Below are positions 1-7,299 of a stretch of 9,344 nt of DNA, piece after piece; the first letter of the stretch is position 1; every line of letters begins with the position of its first letter. The translations under genes and the position numbers were made by a program. The DNA lies in the NCBI GenBank assembly GCA_902464965.1, contig CABQLI010000078.1, positions 1-9,344 on the forward strand, in the 5' to 3' direction. Origin of the DNA: an uncultured Collinsella sp. (GTDB lineage Bacteria > Actinomycetota > Coriobacteriia > Coriobacteriales > Coriobacteriaceae). The notes under the pieces are model-generated. The model worked only from the letters and a program-made list of their open reading frames with translations. It was not told the DNA's origin and did not search any database.

Positions 1-1391
1 GCATTGCGAGGAGTGGGGCGCTGAGGACGACCTTGCGGCGCCGTTCGCTGACGCGGGCGGGCTGCGGGGTCGGTCGCAGAGCCATCCAGGACGGTAAAAC
101 CGTTACGCGAAGATCGCTCGCCGCGCACGTGGGGCACGCCGGCGGTACTCTCATCCATAACGGCAAAGCTCTCACGGCGGCGGTCATACTCATCGCGCCG
201 GGCGCTCTCGTACGAAACGCGCAGGATCAACCCGGCAAGCATGAGCGACACAATAATCGACGAACCGCCGTAGCTAATAAACGGCAACGGTTTGCCCGTC
301 ATGGGAAACACGTTGAGGATGCCCAGCGCGTTAATCAAAAACTGCACTGCGAGAATGACCGCGGAGCCAGACGCCATGAGCGCGCCCCGACGATCGGTCG
401 CCTGCTCGGCAATGCGAAACGCCGAGTAGATCAGCATCGCAAACACCAAGAAGAACAGCACGGTTCCGACAAAACCGACTTCCTCGCCAATGATGGCCAA
501 GATGTAGTCGTTGTGTGCCTCGGGCAGATACGAGTACTTCATGGTTGAGTTGCCGATGCCACGGCCGAACAGACCGCCCGAGGCAAAGGCCATGATGGCA
601 AGCGTGGCCTGATAGCCGTCACCATACTCGTCGGCCCAAGGGTTCAAGGCAACCTGAATACGCACCATACGGTATGGCTCTGCGACAAGCGCAATCACGA
701 TCACGAGAATGCCGAAGATTAGCACGCCGATGATAAATCTGGGGTCGAGACCCGCAAACAACGCCATGCACATGAGGGTCAACAGGATGATCAGGACAGT
801 ACCGAAATCGGGCTGGATAAAGATCAGAAAGAGCGAAATGCCCAGGTAGATGCCCATCTTGCGAAGGAATTCGTTGATGTTGCCACCGGGCGAAAAGAAG
901 CGATCAAGCATGATGGCCGAATACGCAATGGCAAATGGCTTTAAAAACTCGGAAGGCTGGAACTGAATACCGGCGATGTTGAGCCAGCGCGTGGCGCCGC
1001 GGCTGCCGCTGCCCACCAAGAACACCAGAAGCAGTAGCCCTATCATGCCGATAAGGAAGATCCTGAGCACATCCTCCCCAAACCAGCTGTCCGGCAAAAC
1101 GCGCACGATGGCAATCAGCGCCAGAACACCGACCACGGCAAACGCGGCCTGTCGACCCAGAAAAAACGTCGCCGAGCCATTCTCGTGCAGCGCCTCGACC
1201 GAAGACGCCGAGTACACCATCAGCAGGCCAAAGCATACCAAGGTAAACAAGCAGGCCATGAATATCAAACGGGGGCGCATGATACGGGCGGGAACGCCGG
1301 CAATATAGCGTTCGCTAAACGACTGCCCACCGTGGCTGGAACGCGGTGTGGTGCGACGTGAGGAAGCACGGTCCGAGTCGGGCCTCCTCAT
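1..1391 (-). CDS. ftsW: Cell division peptidoglycan polymerase FtsW (SEDS family), C-terminal end cut by window edge
   Basis: FtsW is the SEDS glycosyltransferase that polymerises lipid II into septal glycan strands together with FtsI. Reading from 1391 leftwards gives about 463 codons with no stop before the window edge, so the gene is partial. After a basic, Ser/Arg-rich cytoplasmic N-terminus (residues 1-40) come about ten hydrophobic segments (about 41-393). Family signatures are visible: RWLNIAGIQFQPSEFLK (135-151), QPDFGT (193-198), YLPEAHNDYILAIIGEE (288-304) with the expected catalytic Asp at 295, and NVFPMTGKPLPFISYGGSS (360-378). The PEAHxD and ISYGGSS motifs, plus the dcw setting, favour FtsW over RodA. 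From 394 on, the tail is Arg/Pro-rich and probably cytoplasmic. It already exceeds the E. coli protein (about 414 aa). The start is uncertain: an in-frame GTG at 1418 adds nine residues and has AGGGG a few bases upstream, while the ATG at 1391 has GAGAGGAGAG about 13 nt upstream. Confidence 0.95.
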   Translation of the reverse strand, partial: MRRPDSDRASSRRTTPRSSHGGQSFSERYIAGVPARIMRPRLIFMACLFTLVCFGLLMVYSASSVEALHENGSATFFLGRQAAFAVVGVLALIAIVRVLPDSWFGEDVLRIFLIGMIGLLLLVFLVGSGSRGATRWLNIAGIQFQPSEFLKPFAIAYSAIMLDRFFSPGGNINEFLRKMGIYLGISLFLIFIQPDFGTVLIILLTLMCMALFAGLDPRFIIGVLIFGILVIVIALVAEPYRMVRIQVALNPWADEYGDGYQATLAIMAFASGGLFGRGIGNSTMKYSYLPEAHNDYILAIIGEEVGFVGTVLFFLVFAMLIYSAFRIAEQATDRRGALMASGSAVILAVQFLINALGILNVFPMTGKPLPFISYGGSSIIVSLMLAGLILRVSYESARRDEYDRRRESFAVMDESTAGVPHVRGERSSRNGFTVLDGSATDPAARPRQRTAPQGRPQRPTPRN

Positions 1392-1426
1392 ACCTTGTCG
1401 GGGGCTCTCCTCTCTCACCGCAACCC

Positions 1427-2833
1427 CTATTCCATTTGTGATTTCGCTGTAGCGGCAAGCTGAGCCACGTAGTCCTTAAACACGCGGCCGCGCTCCTCAT
1501 AGCCCGAGAACTCATCGAACGAAGAGCAGGCAGGAGAAAGTAAGATCACATCGCCACGGCTCGAAAGCGAACGGGCAACGTCCACGGCGTCGCGCAGGTC
1601 ATCCGCCTGGGCGATATCCACATCGCCATCGACATCAGCCTCGTCCATAGCGGCGGTGAAGCGCTCGCGCGCATCGCCAAAGCAGACGACCGAGCGCACG
1701 TTGTCCATAACGACGCGCGCGAAGTCCGTGAGCGGCGTGCCCTTATCGTGGCCGCCAAGCAGCAAGATCACGTCGTCATCGGGAAATGCCGTCAGTGCCT
1801 TCTCGACCGCATCGGTGTTGGTCGCCTTGGAATCGTTGACGTAGCGCACGCCGTCAATCTCGCCACACGGCTCCACGCGGTGCTCGAGCGGCTGGAACGA
1901 GGCAAGACCGCGGCAGACACCATCGACATCGGCACCGACCGCCAAAGCAGCCGTGGCAGCGCACAGGGCATTGATAACATTGTGATGGCCCGAGATCTTG
2001 AGCTCGGATGTAGCGATGAGCGGGGTCTCGACGCCCTTCAGACGCACGATCATCTTGCCATCGCGCACAAAGGCGGCATCCTCGCCCTCAGGCTCGTCAA
2101 AGGCAACCTTGCAGATGCGACGACCCGGCGTGTAGATGTACTCATCGAACTCGTGAATGCCGGCGTCTTCGACGTCGACAACCGCCAGATCGTCATCGAC
2201 CATATTGTCAAACAGTTTGACCTTGGCAAGCGCATAGTTCTTATGGCTCTTATGCCAGCCCAAGTGGTCGGGAGTGATGTTGAGCAGCACCGCCACGCGG
2301 GGGTGGAGCTCGGTTGTCGTAGCAATCTGATAGCTCGAGAGCTCAGCCACAAACCACTCGTTGTGGGCTCGGCCGTCAATCTCGTTGACCGGCGGCTCGC
2401 CGATGTTGCCGACAGCAACGCTGGCCTCGCCGGCAGCCTTAAGCAGATAATCAGTCAGCGACGTAGTGGTCGTCTTGCCGTTGGTGCCCGTGATGGCAAT
2501 CCAGTTATCGGGCGACAGGCGATAGGCAAACTCGGGCTCACCCATAATCTGGGCGGCATGCTCGCGCCCGGCCTTAAAGAAGCCCGAGAACTCCGAGATG
2601 CCCGGGCACGTCACGCATACGTCATAGGCGCCCTCGACCTGTTCGGTCCCATAGACAAACGACGCACCAGCAGCCTCGAGCGCACGCGTGGCGTCATTGG
2701 ACTCAGAGGTGCCACCGCCATACACGGTAACGGCACTTACGCGCTCGGGATGTGCCAGCGCCCAGCGGGCGACATCGAGACCGGATTTGCCCTGACCCAA
2801 AACGAGCAGGCTAAAGACATCAGCAAGAGACAT
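1427..2833 (-). CDS. murD: UDP-N-acetylmuramoyl-L-alanine--D-glutamate ligase MurD
   Basis: MurD is the cytoplasmic ATP-dependent ligase that adds D-glutamate to UDP-MurNAc-L-Ala. The 468-residue product is slightly longer than E. coli MurD (about 438). An N-terminal UDP-binding fold with VLGQGKSG (11-18) is followed by the central ATPase domain with the P-loop GTNGKTTTT (116-124), ELSSYQ (164-169) and NITPDHL (185-191). The probable carbamylated lysine is K204 in YALAKVKLF. The C-terminal domain carries SGHHNVINALCAA (281-293), EHRVE (317-321), NDSKATN (333-339), LLLGGHDKG (357-365) and SPACSSFDEFSGYEERG (433-449), the last being the MurD form of this block. All key residues seem present. 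The start lies 9 nt after the mraY stop with only a weak Shine-Dalgarno match, so translational coupling to mraY is likely. The last codons read ATGGAATAG, just before the ftsW start region. Confidence 0.97.
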   Translation of the reverse strand: MSLADVFSLLVLGQGKSGLDVARWALAHPERVSAVTVYGGGTSESNDATRALEAAGASFVYGTEQVEGAYDVCVTCPGISEFSGFFKAGREHAAQIMGEPEFAYRLSPDNWIAITGTNGKTTTTSLTDYLLKAAGEASVAVGNIGEPPVNEIDGRAHNEWFVAELSSYQIATTTELHPRVAVLLNITPDHLGWHKSHKNYALAKVKLFDNMVDDDLAVVDVEDAGIHEFDEYIYTPGRRICKVAFDEPEGEDAAFVRDGKMIVRLKGVETPLIATSELKISGHHNVINALCAATAALAVGADVDGVCRGLASFQPLEHRVEPCGEIDGVRYVNDSKATNTDAVEKALTAFPDDDVILLLGGHDKGTPLTDFARVVMDNVRSVVCFGDARERFTAAMDEADVDGDVDIAQADDLRDAVDVARSLSSRGDVILLSPACSSFDEFSGYEERGRVFKDYVAQLAATAKSQME

Positions 2834-2842
2834 GAAAGACCA

Positions 2843-3862
2843 CTATCCCAACTGGAAGAACAGAGCAAGGCCAACGGCACCAAAGGCAGCAGCGATAATC
2901 CAAAAACGGATGACGACCTTGGTCTCGGCCCAGCCCTTCTTTTCGAAATGATGATGGATGGGCGCCATAAGGAAGACGCGCTTGTGCGTAAAGTGGAAGT
3001 AGACAACCTGAATCATGACCGACAGGGTCTCAACGATAAACAGGCCGCCGATGATGAGGGAGACGACCTCGGTGTTGGTCATGATGGACGTGCAGGCAAA
3101 CGCGGCGCCCAGGGCAAGCGAGCCGGTATCGCCCATAAAGATGCTCGCCGGATAGCAGTTGAACCACAGAAAGCCCAAGCAGGCACCGGCACACGCGGTG
3201 CAGAAGATGGACAGGTTCACGTCTCCGTGCAAAAACGCCATGGCAGCCATGGCGAGCATGGCAATCATAGAGGTGCCGCCAGCAAGACCATCAAGGCCAT
3301 CGGTCAGGTTCACGGCATTAGAAAGACCGGCGATCATCAGCCAGCAAAAGACAATGTAGAGCCACGGGAACGAAAGGCCGCAGATGGTGGTCGAAAGAAC
3401 ACCGAGGTCAATCGTCAGGCCGCCGGGAAAACGAATCTCGGGGGCAACGCCGCACCAGTTGACGGCAAGCACCGTAAAGGTGACACAGATAATGGTTAGG
3501 CCGATCATCTTGGCATGGGGCGTCAGACCGAGAGAGCGCCCATGCGTAACGGAGGTCAGGTCGTCGATCAGGCCCAGCACGCCGGTCGCCAGCGTGGCAA
3601 GCAGCACGAGCACGAGCTCGGTGGTGAGCTTGCCCATCAGCAGGCAGGTCAGCGAGATCGCGACGAGGATGACAACGCCACCCATGGTGGGCGTTCCCTG
3701 CTTAACCAAATGACGCTTGGGGCCGTCGGCACGAACCTGCTGGCCGATACCCTCGACCTTGAGTAGCTTGATCCACCACGGCATGAGCAGCAGCGCAATG
3801 GCAGCGGCGATGCCAAGCCCCAAAAAAGCCTGATACGTTGGATACGAGGGATTGCCGAACAT
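2843..3862 (-). CDS. mraY: Phospho-N-acetylmuramoyl-pentapeptide-transferase MraY
   Basis: MraY is the integral membrane enzyme that transfers phospho-MurNAc-pentapeptide from UDP to undecaprenyl phosphate, giving lipid I. The 339-residue protein is close to the family norm (E. coli 360) and shows about ten hydrophobic segments. Conserved blocks are in order: the cytoplasmic loop GPKRHLVKQGTPTMGG (47-62), LGLIDD with the Asp pair D100/D101, NAVNLTDGLDGLAGG (182-196), FMGDTGSLALG (242-252) with the expected catalytic D245, and the histidine loop MAPIHHHFEKKGW (299-311). The HHH loop separates MraY from WecA and TagO relatives. Only 3 nt separate its ATG from the murF stop, and its ribosome binding site (GGAAGG) lies inside the end of murF, so the two genes are surely co-transcribed and probably translationally coupled. 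Nothing looks truncated. Confidence 0.97.
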   Translation of the reverse strand: MFGNPSYPTYQAFLGLGIAAAIALLLMPWWIKLLKVEGIGQQVRADGPKRHLVKQGTPTMGGVVILVAISLTCLLMGKLTTELVLVLLATLATGVLGLIDDLTSVTHGRSLGLTPHAKMIGLTIICVTFTVLAVNWCGVAPEIRFPGGLTIDLGVLSTTICGLSFPWLYIVFCWLMIAGLSNAVNLTDGLDGLAGGTSMIAMLAMAAMAFLHGDVNLSIFCTACAGACLGFLWFNCYPASIFMGDTGSLALGAAFACTSIMTNTEVVSLIIGGLFIVETLSVMIQVVYFHFTHKRVFLMAPIHHHFEKKGWAETKVVIRFWIIAAAFGAVGLALFFQLG

Positions 3863-3865
3863 GGG

Positions 3866-5290
3866 CTAGCACACACCTTCCACAAAGCGGTCGAGCTCAA
3901 CAAAGCGGGAACCCTTGACCAGTACAACATCATGTTTTTCAAGCGCGCCGCCCATGCGGTCGAGCACCTGCTGATAATCGGAGAACACCTGGATGCGGTC
4001 CTCGTCCATGCCCATCATGCGCGCGGCATCGGCCATAAGCTGGGCCAGCTCACCACCCACGCACGCCAGCATGTCGAGCTTCTTGGCGGCGGCATAGGCG
4101 CCCACGAGCTCATGCATGCGAGGAGCCTCATCGCCCATCTCGCCCATCTCGCCCAGGATCGCCATGCGAGACCCCGTGCACGAAAGCGAGCACAGTAGAT
4201 CGAGGCCAGCAGCCATGGATTCGGCACTGGCGTTATAGGAATCGTCGATGACGCGGGCACCGCTCTTGGCGCGCTTGATCTCCTGGCGGTGACCGGTGAT
4301 CGTGAGGCCCCTAAAAGCAGCATCGATCTGCTCGGGCGTCACGCCCAGGCGATAGGAAACCGCGGCGGCCTTAACGGCATTAGGAACGGACTGCACGCCG
4401 GGGATGGCAAGCATGGTATCAATCGTCTCACCCTGGCCAAAATCGAGCGTAAAGACCGGACGTCCCTCGTCATCAACACGAATGTCGCGGGCGCGGACCT
4501 CATCATCGTCCGAGACGCCGGCCAGCATCACGTCGATACCAGCAGGCTGGGCGAACGTATCGCGAATGAACGGTGTAAAGTCGTCCTCGCCGCCCAAAAC
4601 CAGCAGCGGCAAGAAGTCGCCGGCGGCGCACATACCCTGGACAATCTCGGCCTTAGCGCGGGCGATGTTCTCGCGGCTGCCCAAAATGCCGATGTGAGAG
4701 GTGCCGATCTTGCTCACGATGGCAAGGTTGGGATTGGCGGACTGGGACAGGCGCTCAATCTCGTGGAAATGGTTCATGCCCATCTCGAGCACCAGGACCT
4801 CGGTATCGGCCGGAGCGGAAAGCACCGTGAGCGGCATGCCGATCAGGTTATTGAAATTGCCCTTGGTGGCCCAGACACGATAGCGCTTGGCGAGCACGGC
4901 GGCGAGCACGTCCTTGGTCGTCGTCTTGCCGATGGAACCGGTAATGCCAACGACCAGGCAGCCAAGCTCCAGGCGATACGTGTGCGCCAAACGCAGCAGA
5001 AACTCCTCGGGATCATCGGTCAGCAGGATGGCGCACCCCTTGTCCTGCGCCAGCGAGACCAGCTCGGCCTCGGGCTCACGCGTCATCACGACGGCGCCGG
5101 CACCCGACTGGACGGCACGGGAAGCAAAATCATTGCCGTCGACGTTTTCACCGGGAAAGGCGACGAAAATCGTCCCTTCCTCGACCTGGCGCGAGTCGAT
5201 AACGCACCCGCGGCATACCCGATCGGCTTCTCCCGTCACGGTTCGGGCCCCTGTTGCGGCCGCGAGGTTGTTGACGGCGATCTCTATCAT
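3866..5290 (-). CDS. murF: UDP-N-acetylmuramoyl-tripeptide--D-alanyl-D-alanine ligase MurF
   Basis: MurF is the cytoplasmic ATP-dependent ligase that adds D-Ala-D-Ala to UDP-MurNAc-tripeptide, completing the pentapeptide used by MraY. The 474 residues match the family (E. coli 452). The N-terminal domain has the Mur signature VIDSRQVEEGTIFVAFPGENVDG (about 30-52). The ATPase domain has GITGSIGKTTTK (115-126), NFNNLIGMPLT (145-155), LEMGMN (168-173), IGTSHI (195-200) and a probable carbamylated lysine K213 in RAKAEI. The C-terminal domain has ITGHRQEI (331-338), IDDSYNASAESM (348-359), LGEMGEMGD (379-387) and VKGSR (458-462). The NFNN and DDSYNA blocks identify MurF rather than MurE, which would carry a GTNGKT-type loop and different tripeptide-site residues. 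The start is supported by GGGGAG five bases upstream (5296-5301). It is the first gene after the largest gap in the cluster, where murE would be expected. Confidence 0.96.
   Translation of the reverse strand: MIEIAVNNLAAATGARTVTGEADRVCRGCVIDSRQVEEGTIFVAFPGENVDGNDFASRAVQSGAGAVVMTREPEAELVSLAQDKGCAILLTDDPEEFLLRLAHTYRLELGCLVVGITGSIGKTTTKDVLAAVLAKRYRVWATKGNFNNLIGMPLTVLSAPADTEVLVLEMGMNHFHEIERLSQSANPNLAIVSKIGTSHIGILGSRENIARAKAEIVQGMCAAGDFLPLLVLGGEDDFTPFIRDTFAQPAGIDVMLAGVSDDDEVRARDIRVDDEGRPVFTLDFGQGETIDTMLAIPGVQSVPNAVKAAAVSYRLGVTPEQIDAAFRGLTITGHRQEIKRAKSGARVIDDSYNASAESMAAGLDLLCSLSCTGSRMAILGEMGEMGDEAPRMHELVGAYAAAKKLDMLACVGGELAQLMADAARMMGMDEDRIQVFSDYQQVLDRMGGALEKHDVVLVKGSRFVELDRFVEGVC
4131..4155 (-). 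repeat. Short 9-nt tandem repeat inside murF
   Basis: On the plus strand the unit TCGCCCATC occurs twice in full and then as a 7-base partial copy. On the coding strand it encodes the doubled Gly-Glu-Met of GEMGEMGD (murF residues 380-387), in the place where MurF proteins usually have a GDMxELG-like loop. The repeat stays in frame, and a gain or loss of a unit would change the loop by three residues. Confidence 0.7.
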
Positions 5291-5416
5291 TGCAGCTCCC
5301 CTGTAAACCTAATAATGCTATCGGCGTATTGTATCCCAGCGCCGCACATACGTGGTGCAGGGCATGTGAACACCCTCATATGGGACAACAAACCACGCCC
5401 CAAAGATTGTAACCCC
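5291..5416 (-). promoter_or_regulatory. 126-nt ftsI-murF intergenic region, possible internal promoter
   Basis: This is the longest non-coding stretch in the cluster. On the minus strand it holds a TACAAT hexamer at 5333-5328 that resembles a -10 box, about 38 nt before the murF start. The 16-18 nt-upstream positions show no convincing TTGACA-like -35 (ACCACG and neighbours). A second TACAAT lies immediately after the ftsI stop, also without a good -35. GGGGAG at 5301-5296 is a clear Shine-Dalgarno site for murF. I find no hairpin followed by a T run, so no intrinsic terminator is supported. An internal promoter for murF-mraY-murD-ftsW is a reasonable inference, not shown. Confidence 0.3.
5296..5301 (-). 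promoter_or_regulatory. Ribosome binding site of murF
   Basis: GGGGAG on the minus strand lies five bases before the murF ATG. It is one of the better Shine-Dalgarno matches in the window, and it settles the murF start in a gene that cannot rely on close coupling to ftsI. Confidence 0.75.
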
Positions 5417-7282
5417 CTACTTCGTGTGCGGGATACCCAGCACGTCGAGCGCGTTGGCCATAATGGACTGGAACGGCACCGCAGCGGCATCTGAGCCGCT
5501 CGGCGTTCCGTCGAGCGTGATATAGCACAGCACCTTGGGCGATTGTGCCGGTGCAAAGCCCATAAAGGACGACATGTAGTTCTCCTTGAGGTAGCCGCCG
5601 TTCTCGTCGGCACGTTCGGCCGTACCGGTCTTACCCGCCACGTCATAGCCGTCAACCGCGCCGCCAACGCCCGTTCCCTCGGACACGACCGTCTGCATGC
5701 ACGATGTCACCTGGGATGCGGCGTCCTCCGAAATCGCGCGCTCGCCTTCGCCCCAGTCCTTCTCGTCGCCTTTGCTGGACTTATAGAAGTGCGGTGTCAT
5801 CATCACGCCGCCGTTGGCGATGCCGCCCACGGCACGTGCGATCTCAATCGGCGAGACGGACAGTGCCTGTCCAAAGCTCATCGAGCCCAGCGTGGCGCCG
5901 TCATACTGGTCACGCTCCTTGACGATACCCAGGCTCTCTCCCGGAAAATCGACACCCGAGCTGTGACCGATGCCCCACTTGTCCACATAGGCGGCAAAGT
6001 CGTCGGCACCGATCTTGCGCCCCACTAGGACAAAGCCCACGTTGGACGAACGGCGCATCATCTCGCACACATCCATGGTCATGGCATAGTCGCGCTTGTC
6101 GGCATCGGTGACGGTATCGTCGCCCACCTTGATGCTCGCCGGCACCTCAAACGACGTACTCGATCGCACGACGCCCAAGTCGAAGCCGGCGCCCGCCACG
6201 AGCGTCTTAAAGACCGAGCCGGGCTCGTAGGCGTCGGTGACCAGGCGCAGATTCATATCCTCGGTCTTGGCGTTTTCCAGATCGGTCTGGTCGTAGGTCG
6301 GGTACGAGCAGGCTGCCAAGATCTCGCCTGTCGTAGGATCGGTGACCAGCGCCGAGCCGTTCTTGGCCTTAGTCTTCTCAACTGCCTCTGCCAGGGCATC
6401 CTCGGCCGCACGCTGGATATTGACGTCGAGCGTCGTCACGATATCAACGCCGTCGACCGCAGCCACCTTTTTATAGGCACCGCCCGCGATATAGCTGCCG
6501 TCCCTCGCGCGCTCGCGTACGAGAGAACCGTTCGTGCCGGTCAGAAGCTTGTTGTATTGCTTTTCGAGACCCGTCAAGCCGTCGTTGTCTACATTCACTA
6601 CACCCAGCACCTGCGATGCCAGATTGCCGTATGGATATACGCGCTTCATGGCCTGCTCAAAAAGCACGCCGGGCAGGTTCTTCTTCTCCAGCGCCGCAAC
6701 ATCGTCTTCGTCCACTTGGCGCTTGATATACACCCAGGTTCCATCGGACTCAACGAGCTTGCGGCAGGTCTTTTTATCGATTCCAGTTGCCTTGACCAGC
6801 GCCGACACCGTCTTGTCAACATCCTCGACAAGCTGCGGGTTCACGGCGATGTTGCGACATTCGACCGACGACGCCAACACGTTGCCGTTGCGGTCGTAGA
6901 TGGTGCCGCGTTTGGCATAGAGGGTCTGCGCAAGCAGGCGGCGCGCATCGGCACGCTCGCGCAGTTTATCGGCTTCGACAATTTGATAGTCGGCAAGGCG
7001 AAAGACGCCCAAGCCCAAGCCAAGCCCGATGAAGCCCATGACGGCTTTGCGGCGAGGCAGAGGCGCGCCTGTGAGCCATTCGGTCGACGAACTCTTACGC
7101 GACCTGGTGTTATGCACATGAGGGCCGCCCGAGCCGCGAAGTCGCGACGCCGGGTCGTTGCCGCGGGACCGCCCGGCGTTGTAAGATTGCCGACCTGTTC
7201 CTTGATAACCAGAACGTCCCCGCGACGAGGGACGTCCAGAACCGCGGCCCCCATCGGAACCGCGGCGATAGTCATTTGTCAT
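5417..7282 (-). CDS. ftsI: Septal class B penicillin-binding protein FtsI (PBP2/PBP3 type transpeptidase)
   Basis: FtsI is the membrane-anchored D,D-transpeptidase that cross-links septal peptidoglycan and partners FtsW. The 621-residue product begins with about 78 basic, Gly/Arg/Ser-rich residues, then one membrane segment (about 80-96) following PLPRRKA. The dimerisation (pedestal) domain carries RGTIYDRNG (125-133), YPYGNLASQVLG (216-227) and GLTGLEKQYN (235-244). The transpeptidase domain has all three catalytic motifs: SVFK with the acyl-accepting serine at 356 and lysine at 359, SSN at 412-414, and KTGT at 551-554. The protein ends at IPHTK with no PASTA domains, unlike the PBP2x group of many Firmicutes. 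The ATG at 7282 is 17 nt after the ftsL stop with only a weak Shine-Dalgarno match, so a coupled start is likely. Beta-lactams would be expected to target S356. Confidence 0.96.
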   Translation of the reverse strand: MTNDYRRGSDGGRGSGRPSSRGRSGYQGTGRQSYNAGRSRGNDPASRLRGSGGPHVHNTRSRKSSSTEWLTGAPLPRRKAVMGFIGLGLGLGVFRLADYQIVEADKLRERADARRLLAQTLYAKRGTIYDRNGNVLASSVECRNIAVNPQLVEDVDKTVSALVKATGIDKKTCRKLVESDGTWVYIKRQVDEDDVAALEKKNLPGVLFEQAMKRVYPYGNLASQVLGVVNVDNDGLTGLEKQYNKLLTGTNGSLVRERARDGSYIAGGAYKKVAAVDGVDIVTTLDVNIQRAAEDALAEAVEKTKAKNGSALVTDPTTGEILAACSYPTYDQTDLENAKTEDMNLRLVTDAYEPGSVFKTLVAGAGFDLGVVRSSTSFEVPASIKVGDDTVTDADKRDYAMTMDVCEMMRRSSNVGFVLVGRKIGADDFAAYVDKWGIGHSSGVDFPGESLGIVKERDQYDGATLGSMSFGQALSVSPIEIARAVGGIANGGVMMTPHFYKSSKGDEKDWGEGERAISEDAASQVTSCMQTVVSEGTGVGGAVDGYDVAGKTGTAERADENGGYLKENYMSSFMGFAPAQSPKVLCYITLDGTPSGSDAAAVPFQSIMANALDVLGIPHTK

Positions 7283-7299
7283 ACTCAGCTACCGTCTTG

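Noticed and set aside
33..548. 171-codon plus-strand open frame at the left edge
   Set aside because: It is antisense to ftsW, whose minus-strand frame has the catalytic Asp and ISYGGSS motifs. The predicted product is a basic, motif-free shadow.
1748..3499. 583-codon open frame on the plus strand across murD and mraY
   Set aside because: It lies wholly antisense to two well-recognised genes, crosses their junction, and has no recognisable domain or hydrophobic pattern. GC-rich codon use commonly leaves such antisense frames open.
5291..5416. Remnant of murE in the ftsI-murF gap
   Set aside because: No frame in the gap shows a Mur ligase P-loop, a DNPR-type motif or any other MurE block, so there is no sign of a decayed gene.
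4289..5494. 401-codon plus-strand open frame over murF and the gap before it
   Set aside because: Antisense shadow of murF with no family motifs. The minus-strand frame carries every MurF signature.
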